A stretch of 64,000 bases of DNA from assembly GCA_037176845.1 (NCBI GenBank), contig JAYKXP010000030.1, positions 62,001-126,000 on the forward strand, given 5' to 3'. How positions within the stretch are numbered: position 1 is the stretch's first letter; every line of letters begins with the position of its first letter. Below are positions 10,445-25,605 of this stretch, piece by piece. Both the position numbers and the translations under genes were made by a program. The notes below the pieces were generated by a model that was not told the DNA's origin, made no database searches, and worked only from the letters and a program-made list of their open reading frames with translations. Origin of the DNA: Paramarasmius palmivorus (lineage: Eukaryota > Basidiomycota > Agaricomycetes > Agaricales > Marasmiaceae).

Positions 10445-13400
10445 TCACTGTACATTACTGAGGTTACTAGAATCAATACCATGACTGTCGAACATTTCTG
10501 CAATTGACCTTATCCTCTTCCACACGAGCTGCTGAGTAGCATTATCATCGCCGTATAATCTCTTCAGATACAGCGGGAGGTCTGGATGCATCTCTAGCAC
10601 ATCCTGAATATACGACACTGGAGTGGACCCCTGCACTTCACTCGTCAGGCTAGCTCCTGCCTCCAATAACTCTGGAATCACTTCCAAGTTGCAATATATC
10701 ACTGCTGCCATCAGTGGTGTACCGTATGTGGGGTTGGAGTATTCCAATTGAGAGCGATAGTGCTGTACACCAAGGATCAGGTGTGTAATGCGGCTCAGCA
10801 TCTGTTTCTCCGCACGCGTTCCGGCAAGGAATCGGGCTGCAAAGTGGAGGATGCAGTACTTTTCTTCGTCGTTGATGACGAAGGCCGGGAGGACATGACC
10901 ACAGGCCCTCGATTTGTCGGTACCGTGCAACGATTGACCTTCCTGGTCCACGTTGAGAAGCCATCGAATAGATTCCAATGTCTTTTCCGTGAGAGCTGAA
11001 GACAACAACTCAGCGAACACTGGTATCCGTATTGCACTATAGTTCCGACGATAAAGGAAGTCAATATTGGCGCCATATTTGAGCAAGATGTCCGCAAGGT
11101 CGAATAGCTGGCTCTTGACCGCTGACGCAAACGCTGAATGAAGCCCGCTGTCGAAAGACGGTTCGAGAGGTACCTCCATCTCTTTCAGAAGGTACTCTGG
11201 GATCCATATCCCTAGACGACTATGGCTAAACCTCGCCGCTGAATAATCCAGCAATGTGAAGCAAGTTTGGTTCTCCATCTCCAGTGTCCGGGGTATCTCT
11301 ACCCCAAATTCAAGGAAGAGACGGAAGATGGTTTCATTATTGAGAGCGGTGACCATGGCTATTGGATAAGGCATGGATGGGAGTGGTCGATGTCCAAGCT
11401 CAAATAGTGAACGAATTATATCCGTTCTGCTCAAAGCGATGAGCCGAATTAAAATCGTGTTGACGAAGTTTGGATCAGTTGCTTGTCTAGGCATCTCGTC
11501 CACAGCTCTGAGCCTGCTATCTCGATCATGAAGTATACGGAGCGTTCTGTCTAGGGACAGCTTTGCACCGGCAGAACACCTTGTGACGCGATCGAGCAGA
11601 GCCATAGGGTCCTGCATCGTGGTTTTCAAAGACATAGCCACTCCAAGCATCTCTAGTTCATCGAAAATCTTCGTGGGTACCTCCGTCCGTGCATCAATGT
11701 AAGAGAGCATGACTTCCAAAATGTCCGGCAGTAGTAACACGGATGCTACCACAATTGGGCAAATGGAAGAACGCTGCTCAACCTTCTCGAGGGGATCAGC
11801 ACCCAAGGCGAGTAACGCTCGAACTGCAGGCATACTATCCATCATGACCGCACGCGACAGAGGTGAAACTGGCAGACAGAAGAGGCCCTCGTAGTCGACC
11901 CAGAAATTGTTCTTGGGGCGACGGATGCCACAATGCTTCCCATTATTGGTTAATTTGGCGCCAGCTTGAACAAGACGAGACGCTATTGTCGGGATCTCTG
12001 ATTCTGTAAAGGCACATAGCCAGTAAAGCGGTGTGTCAATGGCATGGTCAGAACCATCTGGGTTTGCGCCACGATCCAGAAGGAGTAACGCTGCAGATAA
12101 GTGTCCCGAGCGACACACATAGCAACGGTGTCTCGTCCGCGTGTTGATTGGGAAGGTCAATGTTCGCAGAGTATTTGTCAATGAGATGGCGGATAGCGTT
12201 GAGGTTGCAAACTGATGCCGCATAATGCAATAATCCATGACCACGATCGTTAACATATATCTTGTTGATATCCGAGGTCTCTCGGAGTGAGAGTTCCTCC
12301 TGGATGGCACGATCAAGGGCAGGAAGGTCGTGGAGAGGATATTCCCGACGGAATTTATGAGACATGAAATATGGCATGCCAATTCCTGCACCAAAAAGTC
12401 GAAGATAGGTAGTATGTCGCTCGATGTCTCCTTCCCATATTCTTTGCTCGCGTACATCGGCCAATGTCTTTCCGATCTCCTCAGCCTCGGAAATGCATTT
12501 AATGTGTCCTCGAACGATAGAATCGGTCATCCAAGCACGCAAAATCTCTATTTCCACATCCAGAACAACGCCAAGCGCCTGATGTACCCGCCAACACCAC
12601 GCCTTTGCCAAGTAGCTCTCCTGGCAGTCTTCCCGCGATAAGGCAGCTTGCCTCAGCCAGTGACATGCCCATTCGGCATCAAACGTCACCCCAAATTCAT
12701 GGCAGTAGCATTTAAAGAGATAGAATGATGCGACAGCATTGGAGATTTGTGTCGGGTACTGTCCAGGCGGTGCAGACGCCGCAGTCTCGAGATCATGAAT
12801 GATGGCCTGCTGCGCCTCCCAGTCAAGGATAGTCCTTAGCCTTTCCGGTTCAAACAAGAACTAAAAGTGAATGGTGAGGTCATGCACAGGTACACAACAA
12901 GGAACATGCTAACTTCGCCTGGATCCGGAACGCTGATAAAAGGGCGATATCCTGGCCTAAACGTATATATTAGTTGGTTGCGGATATCGGAACGAATGAA
13001 ACGTTACCCTAATTTCTGATGGTCGTAATACCCAAAGTTTAGACCGTTCGAGGCGGCAAGCAACCCGATTGCATCCCGAGACACGCCATAGTGGCCCTGT
13101 GGAAATCATCGAGTCAGAACATGAAATTAATCAGAACAACAGGCACCTTACGGGGGCAAGTGTGGCCTCCTCCAGCTCCTCCTCCTTGTTCGCGTTATCT
13201 GCGAGCTTGAGCAGACTTTCAACTTCCGAAAGTCTGGTGGTCGAAGTGAGAACTAGCTCCTTAGAAAGCGGAGGGAGCTTACTGCGCAACCTGCAACGCA
13301 GCCATAGCATGGCTCAAGCGACGCTTATTGGGATCTTCATGCAGCGTGTTCTCCAGAGTGTAGTCCAAGAGGTCCAAGCCCACTTGATCCAACTGAGTAT

Positions 13401-14451
13401 GCTTCCGAAGGCTCCTCTTTGCCAGTTCCCGCAGTTCGCTCGACCTCTTCAGCTTCATAATCTCGCTCTTGTTTATCTCTCCGGACCCTTCATATACGAC
13501 TGAAAAGGGGTTGTTGCCGTCAAGCATTGCCCTCCAGACGAGGAGCCCCAAGGAATACACGTCTGTCTGCTTCATCCCCTCGGCAGATAGCTTCCCTTCA
13601 TGCATTTCGGGAGCCTCGTATGGCGGCGTACCCATATGAAGGGAGTTTCCTTGATCGTCGAGGTCCATCACCGATCCACCAAAGTCAGCCAACTTGGCAA
13701 CATAGGCTATCTCTGCTTTGGGATCATGATTCGGGAAGATGAGCACGTTGTCATGCTTCAAGTCTCCGTGAACGATGCCGCAAGCGTGTAGAATCGATAT
13801 TCCTTTCGAAATATCGTAGCAGAGCTTCTTCTTGACATCGAAAGGAAGGTTTTCTGTTTCCTGAAGTTGTGCGAAATTCCCAAGTTCGGAGAACTCAAGA
13901 ACTAGCATGGGAAAGTTGGAGCGATGGCCTTTGGCTGCACCCCAGCTAAGACCTAGGAGTCGAACAATGTTTGGATGATATCGGATTGGTTCATGGAGAA
14001 GAGCTCGGATCTCGAGAAGGATGTGTTTCCAATGAAAACTGTCCTTGGTTTTAGTGGTTCGGCGAGCATATTTGAGAGCAACAAACTTTCCCCAGCGTTC
14101 CTGTGTCCTTGATAGAGCAGCAGCATTTTTGCCGCTCCATTCTGCACGTTCAACCAGAAACGATGCCCCATATCCAATGTGAACACGATTGGTAAAGGTA
14201 GCTCCCGTAGTATCGATTAAGATGGGAGCATCGTCGCGAATACTGAGCTGTTTTTCGAGCCCTGCGACGAGAAATACGAAGGAAGAAATGCTGGCGTCAT
14301 CCTGGGGAAGCTTGTGTGCATCGATACGAAGTGTTCCAACGTTGGGTAACTCTTCTTCGGGTGGAATAGATGGAGATGAAGTCGAAGAAGAGGACGTTGA
14401 AGATTTAGCAAACGCTGAAATCCACGAAGAGACCCGTGAGCTCAAGGACAT
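10445..14451 (-). CDS. Protein kinase / Sel1-like / ankyrin-repeat protein (copy 2), frameshifted
   Basis: Paralog of the gene at 3761-7680 with the same exon plan: 13283-14451, 13152-13233 (82 nt), 13008-13096 (89 nt), 12914-12956 (43 nt) and 10445-12860. The kinase domain is intact in outline: FVALKYARR (about K127), HGDLKHDN, DFGG, and GTPPYEAPE. The Sel1-like part includes FKCYCHEFGVTFDAEWACHW. Ankyrin repeats fill the rest. At about 12113-12119 the frame shifts: the reading frame holding ETPLLCV runs to a stop at 12048, while the homologous continuation CRSGHLSAALLLLDRGA sits in another frame. The break falls in a TG dinucleotide run that is one unit short, so this is a recent loss or a sequencing slip. 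If real, the product stops early in the ankyrin region. A possible alternative is an annotation that hides the break with a false intron. Confidence 0.82.
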
Positions 14452-15311
14452 TGGATCCAGATGGTCATCTCACCTTTCTACCTTGCCTTATAAGATATCT
14501 ACCGGCCATTTACACCCAGGCTGTACACAGGCACGTCCAACCCGCCATCACGTCTCCTGCCAAAGGTCGAGCGCCAAGTTGACTGTTCTTGAAGTGGTTT
14601 GGTATTAATAGGATACATGGGCGCAATACAAACCTCCAGGTACTCACTGAAAAGTAATGAACTAATGGACCTGATCATGAGCAGGTCGAGAACAATAACA
14701 GACTTGAAGTTGTAAACCAGATTGCGTGTTCGTTGTGTGTCGTCCGAGTCGCTGCGGCCATGGTTCCCACGGACGCCAATCTCCACGCGCCAATTCAACG
14801 TTCTTGAACTCGACCACGAAGCTTAGAGACGACAAAGGTTTGCGATGTACTTTCGTCTATTCTGTTTTACTGCTATTCCGTTACTTACTGTCTTCGACAG
14901 CGACGACCATCGGAACAGGCGGATGGGCGTTTTCTTCCAGACTGCCTTCACTTCCGCCCCGATTGCTCACATGAACCTCTCCATGCCAATTCAAGCGTTG
15001 GATCTCTAGCCTCTAGCCCGCTTTCTGTCATTTTCCATGACGCTCCGCGGTCAAATTCGAAACAATGTGAGCCATCCCTTGCAGGCCATGCCACTTCTGT
15101 TATATTCATAATTCTCTTCCGTGAATCCAGACAGCGTTAGGCCATCCCTATGATCTGTCCAGTGACCATCTACTCCAACGGAAGGGTGTTGTATGAAGCG
15201 AAAATTTCAAACTCCTGACCCGATAGAGCTCTCTCGGCTCCGTGGAATGGCGTCCCTTTATAACCTGTCGACTACCCCATTCTTCACGCTCGAGGTTCAT
15301 TCTCAATTTCC
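14452..15311. other. Intergenic region between kinase-ankyrin copy 2 and the first BVMO
   Basis: An 860-base divergent promoter region. A CTTATAAG TATA-like palindrome (14487-14494) lies about 40 bases upstream of the minus-strand kinase start. I see no supported gene; the open frames here are short and lack family resemblance. Confidence 0.5.
15257..15263 (+). promoter_or_regulatory. TATA-like element of the first BVMO gene
   Basis: TTTATAA about 50 bases before the start codon at 15312, followed by a pyrimidine-rich leader. Assigned by position and sequence. Confidence 0.4.
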
Positions 15312-17037
15312 ATGTCCAACGCAAAGGCCAAACAGACTGACGTCGTTATTGTTGGTGCCGGGTTCGGTGGTATCTACCAGCTCATTCGTCTTCGAAAGCT
15401 CGGAGGGCTCTCTATCCAGGTACTGGAAGAAGCACCCGATCTAGGAGGTTTATGGTACTGGAATAACTACCCAGGTGCGTTTCTCTCTCTCGTCGTGTTC
15501 TGGCTCGTATTAACTTCACTCTTTAGGTGCTCGTACCGACTCTGAGTGGGGTATCTACCAGCTTCCCTTCCCAGAGGTGTACGAGGAGTGGGATCAAGCG
15601 GAGTCTTTCGCCACTCGCGATGAGATCCTCAGGTACTTTCGCCTCGTCGACAAGAAGTTCGATGTGAAGCGCGATATTCGCTTCAACTCCAAGGTCGTCT
15701 CCGCACACTGGGATGACGCCACTTCTCGCTGGAACACCACCACCGCCGATGGTGCCGTCTTCAACTCCAAGTACCTCATCCTCTGCATCGGTTTCGCTGC
15801 TAGGGCATACATTCCTGACTGGAAGGGTGTAGGATCCTTCAAGGGTACCGTTTACCACACTTCCAAGTGGCCCCAGGAGGGCGTCGACTTCACAGGCAAG
15901 CGTGTTGGAGTTATTGGCACTGGCGCCACTGCCGTACAGGTTATTCAAACCATTTACGACAAGTGCGATTCCTTGACTGTCTTCCAACGTACTCCGAACA
16001 TTGCTTTCCCCATGCGCCTTCTCAAGTTGAATGACGAGAACCGTAGGAGCGATCTCTTCCCTACTATTCTCCGTCGTCGCTTGCAAACATTCTCCGGCTT
16101 CACTTACGATCTTATCTACGACGAGGATCCGTTCAGCGTCCCGGCTGAAGAGCGTGAGCTTCTGTTTGAAGAGCTCTGGGAGAAGGGAGGCTTGCGTTTC
16201 TGGCTCGCCACCTATTCCAAGATCTTTTACGACCCCCAGATCGGTGACGAATGCTACGAGTTTTGGCGCAAGAAGACTGCCCCTCGTATCAAAGACCCCG
16301 CCGTGCGCGAATTACTCGTGCCCTCCAAGAAGCCTCATCACTTTGGTATCCGTCGTCCCAGCTTGGAGCAGCGCTACTACGAGGCTTTCAATCACCCCAA
16401 CACCAAGCTCGTCGACGTCCGCAACAACCCCATTGCGGAAATCACCCCCAAGGGCGTGAAGACTGCCGATGGCACCGAGTACGAGTTCGACGTTCTCGTC
16501 TTCGCCACCGGATTCGACGCTGTCACTGGAGGAATGAGGCAGATTGACATTAGGGGTCGCAATGGGCTGTCCATCTTGGAGAAATGGAATGATGCTACTC
16601 GCACTTACCTCGGCATGACCGTCAATGGATTCCCAAACATGTTCTTTGAGTATGGTCCTCAGGCACCGACTGCCTTTTCAAATGGGCCTACCTGCATCGT
16701 GCGTTCTTGTCCTCAACTTTCGGATCATCAGAATTCTGACTCTTTTCCACAGGATATCCAGAGCGAATGGATCACAAGGTGTATCGATTACATGGAGAAG
16801 AACGGATATAAGACTATCGAAGCTACTCCGGAGGCTGAAGAGGAATGGACTAGCTTGGCTAACGACTTGGTCAATAAATCCTTGTTCCTCGATATCGGAA
16901 CTTCTTGGTACATCGGTTCCAACGTTCCCGGAAAGAAGATCGAAGCACTTAATTTCCTAGGCGGTATTCCGATGTATCTCAAGAGAACCAAGGAGAGTGC
17001 AGACAAAGGGTTCTCGGGCTTCGCCCTTGTAAAGTAG
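15312..17037 (+). CDS. Flavin-containing Baeyer-Villiger-type monooxygenase (BVMO 1)
   Basis: 539 aa from three exons (15312-15474, 15527-16698, 16753-17037); the 54-base second intron is a multiple of three, so an unspliced frame also reads through. Such enzymes use FAD, NADPH and O2 to insert oxygen next to a ketone, giving esters or lactones. Seen: an N-terminal FAD-binding fold (VVIVGAGFGG, about residues 11-20), LGGLWYWNNYPGAR, the BVMO fingerprint GTVYHTSKWP, a second nucleotide fold (GVIGTGATAVQ) for NADPH, and LVFATGFDAVTGG near residue 350. Length is normal for the cyclohexanone/phenylacetone monooxygenase type. The gene converges on an MFS transporter, beyond which lies a second, related BVMO. 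The substrate is unknown. N-hydroxylating flavin monooxygenases are related, but the fingerprint favours the BVMO class. Confidence 0.93.
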
Positions 17038-17218
17038 GTCGGCGGCAATAAAGATGTATGAGAAGAGTCTAAACTGTGCCATGTACGATAAGTGACTGAA
17101 CTTCGTTGTATGATAGTAGCCCCGAATATAAAGAATGTTTGATTTAGAACAAAACAGTCGTGATATATTTCGTTACCCGCCCCGAATACGTATGATACAA
17201 GCATAGAGTTTTCGGCCA

Positions 17219-19640
17219 TTAAGGAGTGTGTACAACTTCTCCCTTTTCGTCGGGATGATGGGGTAGTTTGCCGTGGTCGTATAGAACTTGTTGTGAATCG
17301 ACGGCGTCGCCAAATACTTCGTTCATCTCCTCTAGTGTCTTCCCTGCGTAATGCATTAGTTACAAGTTCAAAAGAAGTGCTGGTGCCTCACCTTTTGTTT
17401 CAGGGAAAAACAGCGTGATAACGATCAAGTCCACAAAGTTGAGGCATACAAATACAAGATAGAACTTGTATCCTATACTCTCAATGGCCAGCGGGGAAAC
17501 CTGTTGACGATTGAGCTGATTGGTGGGTTCGAGAAGCAATAGGTTTACCTGAGATAGCAAGGTGTTGAATGCCCAGTTGGAACATGTAGCGACACTTGTT
17601 CCAATGGAACGAGTGCTAGTGGGGAAGACCTAAGAATGCAGTCAATTGAATGCTCGTGACGTATAAGATAGCAGGACGATAAGCTTACTTCTGATGCCAG
17701 TACCCAACTGACCGGGCCAAAACTCAATGAAAATATAATACTCGTCAGGAAGATCATGGCGATACCGGCACTAGAAACGACAAGTGTCAGTCAAAATTAT
17801 CGCTCTGACACGAAGTCATACGTACCGCTGAGCCGCTTGATTAACGTTAGTGGTAACACCCTCCACCACAGGATTCGTTGCCAAAATGGCTGCGACAATA
17901 GAGAACGTGCAAACAAAACTTGCCGCACCAAACATCAAGGGCTTTTTACGACCTACGCGATCCAGAACTAATGTGATGAAGCTGATGATCTTGGATCAGC
18001 AACATGTAGCAGAATATAACCAGTTTGACACGCACAAGAAATTGGCTATTGGTCCCACTGCGCCATAGATACCTTGGACAAGGAGTTCTTGACCACCCTC
18101 GATACCAAGACTCTTCCACATCCGAGGGCCAAAGTAGTTGATGACTAGGAATAAGAGCAGTCAGATCTCTCAGATACGTGAAGAACCCACAACACGTACT
18201 ATTGATGCCAGTGAATTGACAGAATATTTGCACTCCACAGCCCACCAGAGTCCTCCGAACCATTGCACGCGTGGCCCAGAGATCGCTGAGCTTTCGGCTT
18301 CGAATGTAGACCTCTGCTTTGATAGTGTCATACATGTCATTGAATTCACGTTCTGCCGCTTCTTTGGCCTCGGGGGTCGACGTTCCATACAACTTATAGA
18401 ACACGTCACGCGCTTCTTCATCTCTCCCAACTTCCAAAAGCCAACGCTATTAAATACATGGGTCAGAGAGGAGTTGATTTACAAAGCTTGAAGCTATAGC
18501 TCACCGGACTAAATGGTAAGAACTGGATCCCGACGAGAAGTAAACCGGCCGGGACAAGCTAGCTCAATACAATATGAGAATCGTGAAGGATGGCACGTAC
18601 AAAGAAGACTCACCTGAAGGCCTAAAGGCAGCCGCCAACTAATGTCGCTATCGATATATTGGCACCCATACCCAACCTGCTTAATGGTGAGTGAGTGCAA
18701 CACATTATTGTAGCAGCTCCCTCACCCAGTTGGCAGCGATGAATCCAATTCCAATAAACTGCTGCGTCAAGCCGACTAGGAATCCCCGAATCTTCGGTGG
18801 GGCTATTTCGGTCTGCGAATGACTGAGCCCGCTACACCATGAACCATTCTCGTTATCCAGCACATACATTATAAAGAGGAACAGTCATGGATAGGATGCT
18901 GCAGAGATACAATTAGACAACAAGCACCAAATCCCTCGATACACACGCACCCTATGGCAAGACCTGCAACCACTCTTCCAACGATAAGCGTCGCCGTATT
19001 GTGAGCTCCTGCTTGCATTGCACATCCCCATAACGCGACCAAAGAGCCGATCTATATACATGTCCAGCACAAATGTAAAAGACAAAAATCTTGTGCATTC
19101 ACCTGAATCGTTCTTTTACGTCCGAACCTGTCGTTGAACCTAGAATTACAAGGTAGGAGTTAGGTCAAGTTAAACAGTGAAAGAGAAGACAAACCATCCG
19201 GCCGCGGCAGCCCCAAAGAAACATCCACCTGTACATCGTAGTCAGAAGACTGGTTCAACATCACAGGGACAATCAACCATTGAATGTGGACACTATGGCG
19301 CCGCTGATGCTCGCGTCTTCCCCAAAGTGCTCCTTAAATCTTTGCATCTCAAGGACACTGGCAATAATACCGCTGATTACGGAGTTCAATCCATTGTCAC
19401 CTGTAAAATCGTAGTGACACACCTATCATACCTAAAAACGGACTCGGGACTCAGGGTAACATAATGAACCTAGAAACACGAACCCGAACAAAAACGCGCC
19501 TGAAGAGGACAAACTATTGAGTGAAAGCAGCATCAACCTCGCCAGAAGAACTCACCGATTGACGAGAAGGCAGCCGCGAAGATGTTGAATGCAATACCCA
19601 TGGCTGTCAGCGAGAGTGGAGGGATCAGCCCAATACGCAT
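17219..19640 (-). CDS. MFS transporter, sugar-porter type
   Basis: A twelve-helix plasma-membrane transporter interrupted by about ten short introns. Evidence: RIGLIPPLSLTAMGIAFNIF at the N-terminus, the loop motif NDRFGRKRTIQ, LIVGRVVAGLAIG, SPRWLL followed by EVGRDEEAR, then DRVGRKKPLM in the second half, FSLSFGPVSWVLASEVFP and the terminal FFPETKGKTLEEMNEVFG, all hallmarks of the sugar porter family (hexoses, quinate, polyols and similar). The start at 19640 begins an exon whose donor joins the transmembrane frame; the stop TAA is at 17219-17221. The gene lies tail to tail with BVMO 1 and downstream of BVMO 2 on the same strand, so it may import a substrate for, or export a product of, those enzymes. 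The precise cargo cannot be read from the sequence. Confidence 0.88.
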
Positions 19641-20020
19641 TGCGGTCGACTACATTAAATACAGGGACGGGAGGAGAATCTTCGGAGCTGATTCGATCAT
19701 GAGAAGGGAGGGAGGTTAGGTACGGATCATGAGACAAGTTTGGCGGGCCGGAGAAGATTATAATGAAGGAAATGTGCAAGGGCGTTGTGAGCTGGAAAAG
19801 TATGTCGACGTCGCCAACCCGGACAATAATCGGGTTCGCTCGACCGACTGACTGGGGCAATCAAGCAGGACAGAACTGGTCAAACGACATACCACTGGAC
19901 CCAATCACTCCACATTCCTTGTCGGCGTGTAAAAACGTAGCTTGCTTTATTGTTATTGTTACATCGTTGGCAAACAGATAATCTAGACCTAAGAAAAGAA
20001 ACGCAAACATCAGGGTAGAA

Positions 20021-22814
<2,794 letters not shown>

Positions 22815-24977
22815 TCACAGCCATTCAACTGTCTAGAAAAACTATCATGAGACTCAGGAAGGCCATTAGCTGGAGCACCTACTGCCGGTGGTTTGGATGA
22901 TATATCGTACGTGACACGGTTGACGCCCGAGACTTCGTTCGTAATCCTAGACGAAATTCGCCGTAATACCTCTGGGGGAAAGACATACCTAGCAACCAAT
23001 CAGATGAATATCATCGGTAAATGAATGGGCACCGTACCAATCGGCCGTCATGAAGTCTTCAGACTGCACTGCTCTCAAAGCAATAACCTTGAAATGTCCT
23101 AAGGGATCTGGAATCGCATTCTGAGATTGTGCCCCGTACCTGTTCATACGTCCTCTGGTCTCCCATGACACCGACCGCCTTCACAGGAAGCAACACAGCG
23201 AAAGCTTGAGATATCTGGTTGTAAAGCCCGGCTTTGCGAATCTCTTCGATGTAGATGTTGTCAGCATGCTGTAGGATCTTCACTTGCTCCCTTGACACAG
23301 GTCCGAGAATGCGAATAGCTAGTCCAGGGCCGGGGAAGGGATGACGCTGCACCAGAGGTGCCGGAATAGAGAGTAAACGACCCAAGGCCCGGACTTCATC
23401 TGAAGGTCGATGTAAACTTTCAAAAGGGTCGAGAAAGATATAACAGGGCCAAACCTTTAAACAGCTCTCGAAGAGGCTCTATCAACTTGAGTTTCATATC
23501 CTTCAGCAATCCACCCACATTGTGGTGGGTCTTGATAGTTGCACTCGGACCTTTGAAACTGATACTTTCAATGACGTCGGGATAGAGGGTGCCCTGTAGC
23601 AACCACTCCACCCTGCCCTTCGCCAATTCTCCCTTCTTCTCATCTTCTTCGGCGGCAGCTTCTATCTTGGCGGCCTCCGCCTCGAACACATTGATGAACG
23701 TGTTACCTATTATTTTACGCTTTTGTTCAGGGTCTTCCACCCCTTCAAGCCGGGAAAGGAAAAGATCCGAAGCGTCAACCACCGTCAGGTTCACGCCAAG
23801 GTCTTTATTGAGCATTTCGTAAACTTGTTGAGCCTCGTTGAGTCGGAGTACTCCATTATCGACCATGATGGCGTGGAATCTGCGTTTATTTGAGACCACA
23901 TTGTGTGATATGATAAGATGTGAACTCTCAAACCTATCACCGATGGCTTCATGCATCAATTTTGCGGCCACTGTGCTATCAACACCGCCGCTAACGGCGC
24001 CAATAACTCTTCCTTTGGGGCCACAGATATCACGGATTCGGGAGATCTCCTTCCCAATGAACTCTTCCTATATGATAACGCACCAAAGGATTAGACATCG
24101 TGGCGCGTGCGAGTTAGAGTAGTTGCCCATACCATAGTCCAAGTGTTTCGGCATCCGCATATGTCCAGGATAAATCGACCAATTACTTCTTTGCCTCGCG
24201 GTGAGTGAGTTACCTCCGGATGGAACTGGATTCCGTAGAAAGGTTTCTTGTCGTGTGCAATCGCAGCAAAGGGTGCTGAATCAGTGTGTCCAATGACATG
24301 AAACTCAGGAGGCAGTTCGGATAATTGATCTCCATGCGACATCCACACCTAGAAGAAGCGAGCATGCTTAGACATTACTCAATTTCATTGAAAAGCTAGG
24401 GACGTACCTGCATTTCGTCTCCTAACCCTTTGAAAAGAGCATCGACCGAGGAGTCTCCCCCGTTTATCTTCTTGATCTTAACCGATGCATATCCATATTC
24501 ACGATGTTCACACTTCGCTACTTTGCCCTTCAGGTTCCATGCCATTTCCTGGAGGTTTTATTAGTAAAAAAGAGTTAAACCGATAGAAAAAAGACGTACT
24601 TGAAGACCATAGCAAATTCCGAGGATCGGTACTCCTAACTCAAACACTGCTACGTCAACATGTGGTGCGTCCTTGTCGTATACAGAATATGGTGATCCCG
24701 AAAGGATAATGCCTGTATGACTGTTGAGTTAAGCCCTGCCACCACTAGCTATCCTAAATCACCTTTTGGTTTGAAATGAAGGTCCGCGATCTTCGTTGTG
24801 CAAGGTAAAAGCTCAGCATAGACTTTGTGTTCTCGACACCTTCTGGTGATTAAATGACTGTACTAATGAGATCGAAGGGTCAGAATCAGATGTATCTAGC
24901 AGAAAGAAGTCTTGTCAGACCTGGGAACCAAAATCGAGGATAAGGATGGTATCGAATTGATCGTGGATTTCGGACAT
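22815..24977 (-). CDS. GUA1: GMP synthase (glutamine-hydrolysing)
   Basis: Converts XMP to GMP with ATP and glutamine, the last step of guanine nucleotide synthesis, in the cytosol. The N-terminal class I amidotransferase is visible: ILILDFGSQ, nucleophile Cys in LGICYGLQ, and [11 protein letters not shown] supplying His and Glu. Next come the ATP pyrophosphatase P-loop [46 protein letters not shown], and the C-terminal dimerisation domain ([16 protein letters not shown]). The last exon is tiny: after SSKPPA an intron of about 50 bases ends in TTTTCTAG, and the next codons read TVEWL then stop at 22815, matching the conserved C-terminus of the family (TIEWE). Reading through the intron instead gives an unrelated tail. 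The start at 24977 ([13 protein letters not shown]) is the family's usual length. Confidence 0.95.
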
Positions 24978-25285
24978 GATACTGCAAGATTGACGAGGAG
25001 AACAAGATGCAAATTTTCGCGTGAGTCACGAGCGTCACCATCACGGCCAACGCGATAGTGTGACTTGCGTGACAACCCACCTTTACCATCTCCGTCATCA
25101 TGCATCTCTCCATCATCTGTCTTATCATATCACGAGCTTCCAGTGCTGCTACGCCGCGGAAACATGGTTATCAAGCAAGAGAAACAACGCCCTAGACGAC
25201 CGCTCCATTGGAACTCTGACGTCCAATACTTCTGCCGCCGGATGCACATGCAGACCGACTGTCAATCTACAATCTGTCGTCGAGC

Positions 25286-25605
25286 ATGTGGATTTTTGAC
25301 ACCATTTTTCTCGGTAATTCGTTCAATTCTGTACCCCTCACAGTCACCATGACGTCTCATTTCAGTTCTAGAAATTCAACCAGAGGATCGACTCTGCAAA
25401 CTCCAAGTTGCAGGTAGACATCGTTTCATTCGGTAGACCTGGCTGGAATTCGAGCTACTGTTGAATCACATCAGTGTTCTCAGGATACCTCCGCGAGTTT
25501 TCAGATCTCGACCCGGTAGTATATGTGGCTTGGACTCACTCGCGTATTCTAGAGTCTCTTCCCCGGTTGCCTTGTCCCAAGGTTAATGTTTACCTTGAAG
25601 ATTGA
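25286..25605 (+). CDS. Candidate small three-exon gene or gene remnant (65 aa)
   Basis: Exons 25286-25313, 25366-25413 and 25484-25605 join in frame through introns of 52 and 70 bases with GT-AG ends. The joined frame starts MWIFDTIFL, continues VLEIQPEDRLCKLQVAGYLR and EFSDLDPVVYVAWTHSRIL, and ends NVYLED before TGA. The codon pattern and splice sites look genuine, and the first intron is the modal size for this genome. After the TGA the same frame continues in a protein-like way (QRIASRGARSGPDIFYLR), so the stop may be a nonsense change in a longer, decayed gene. I do not recognise the family. It lies 310 bases from the divergent GMP synthase start. Confidence 0.35.
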
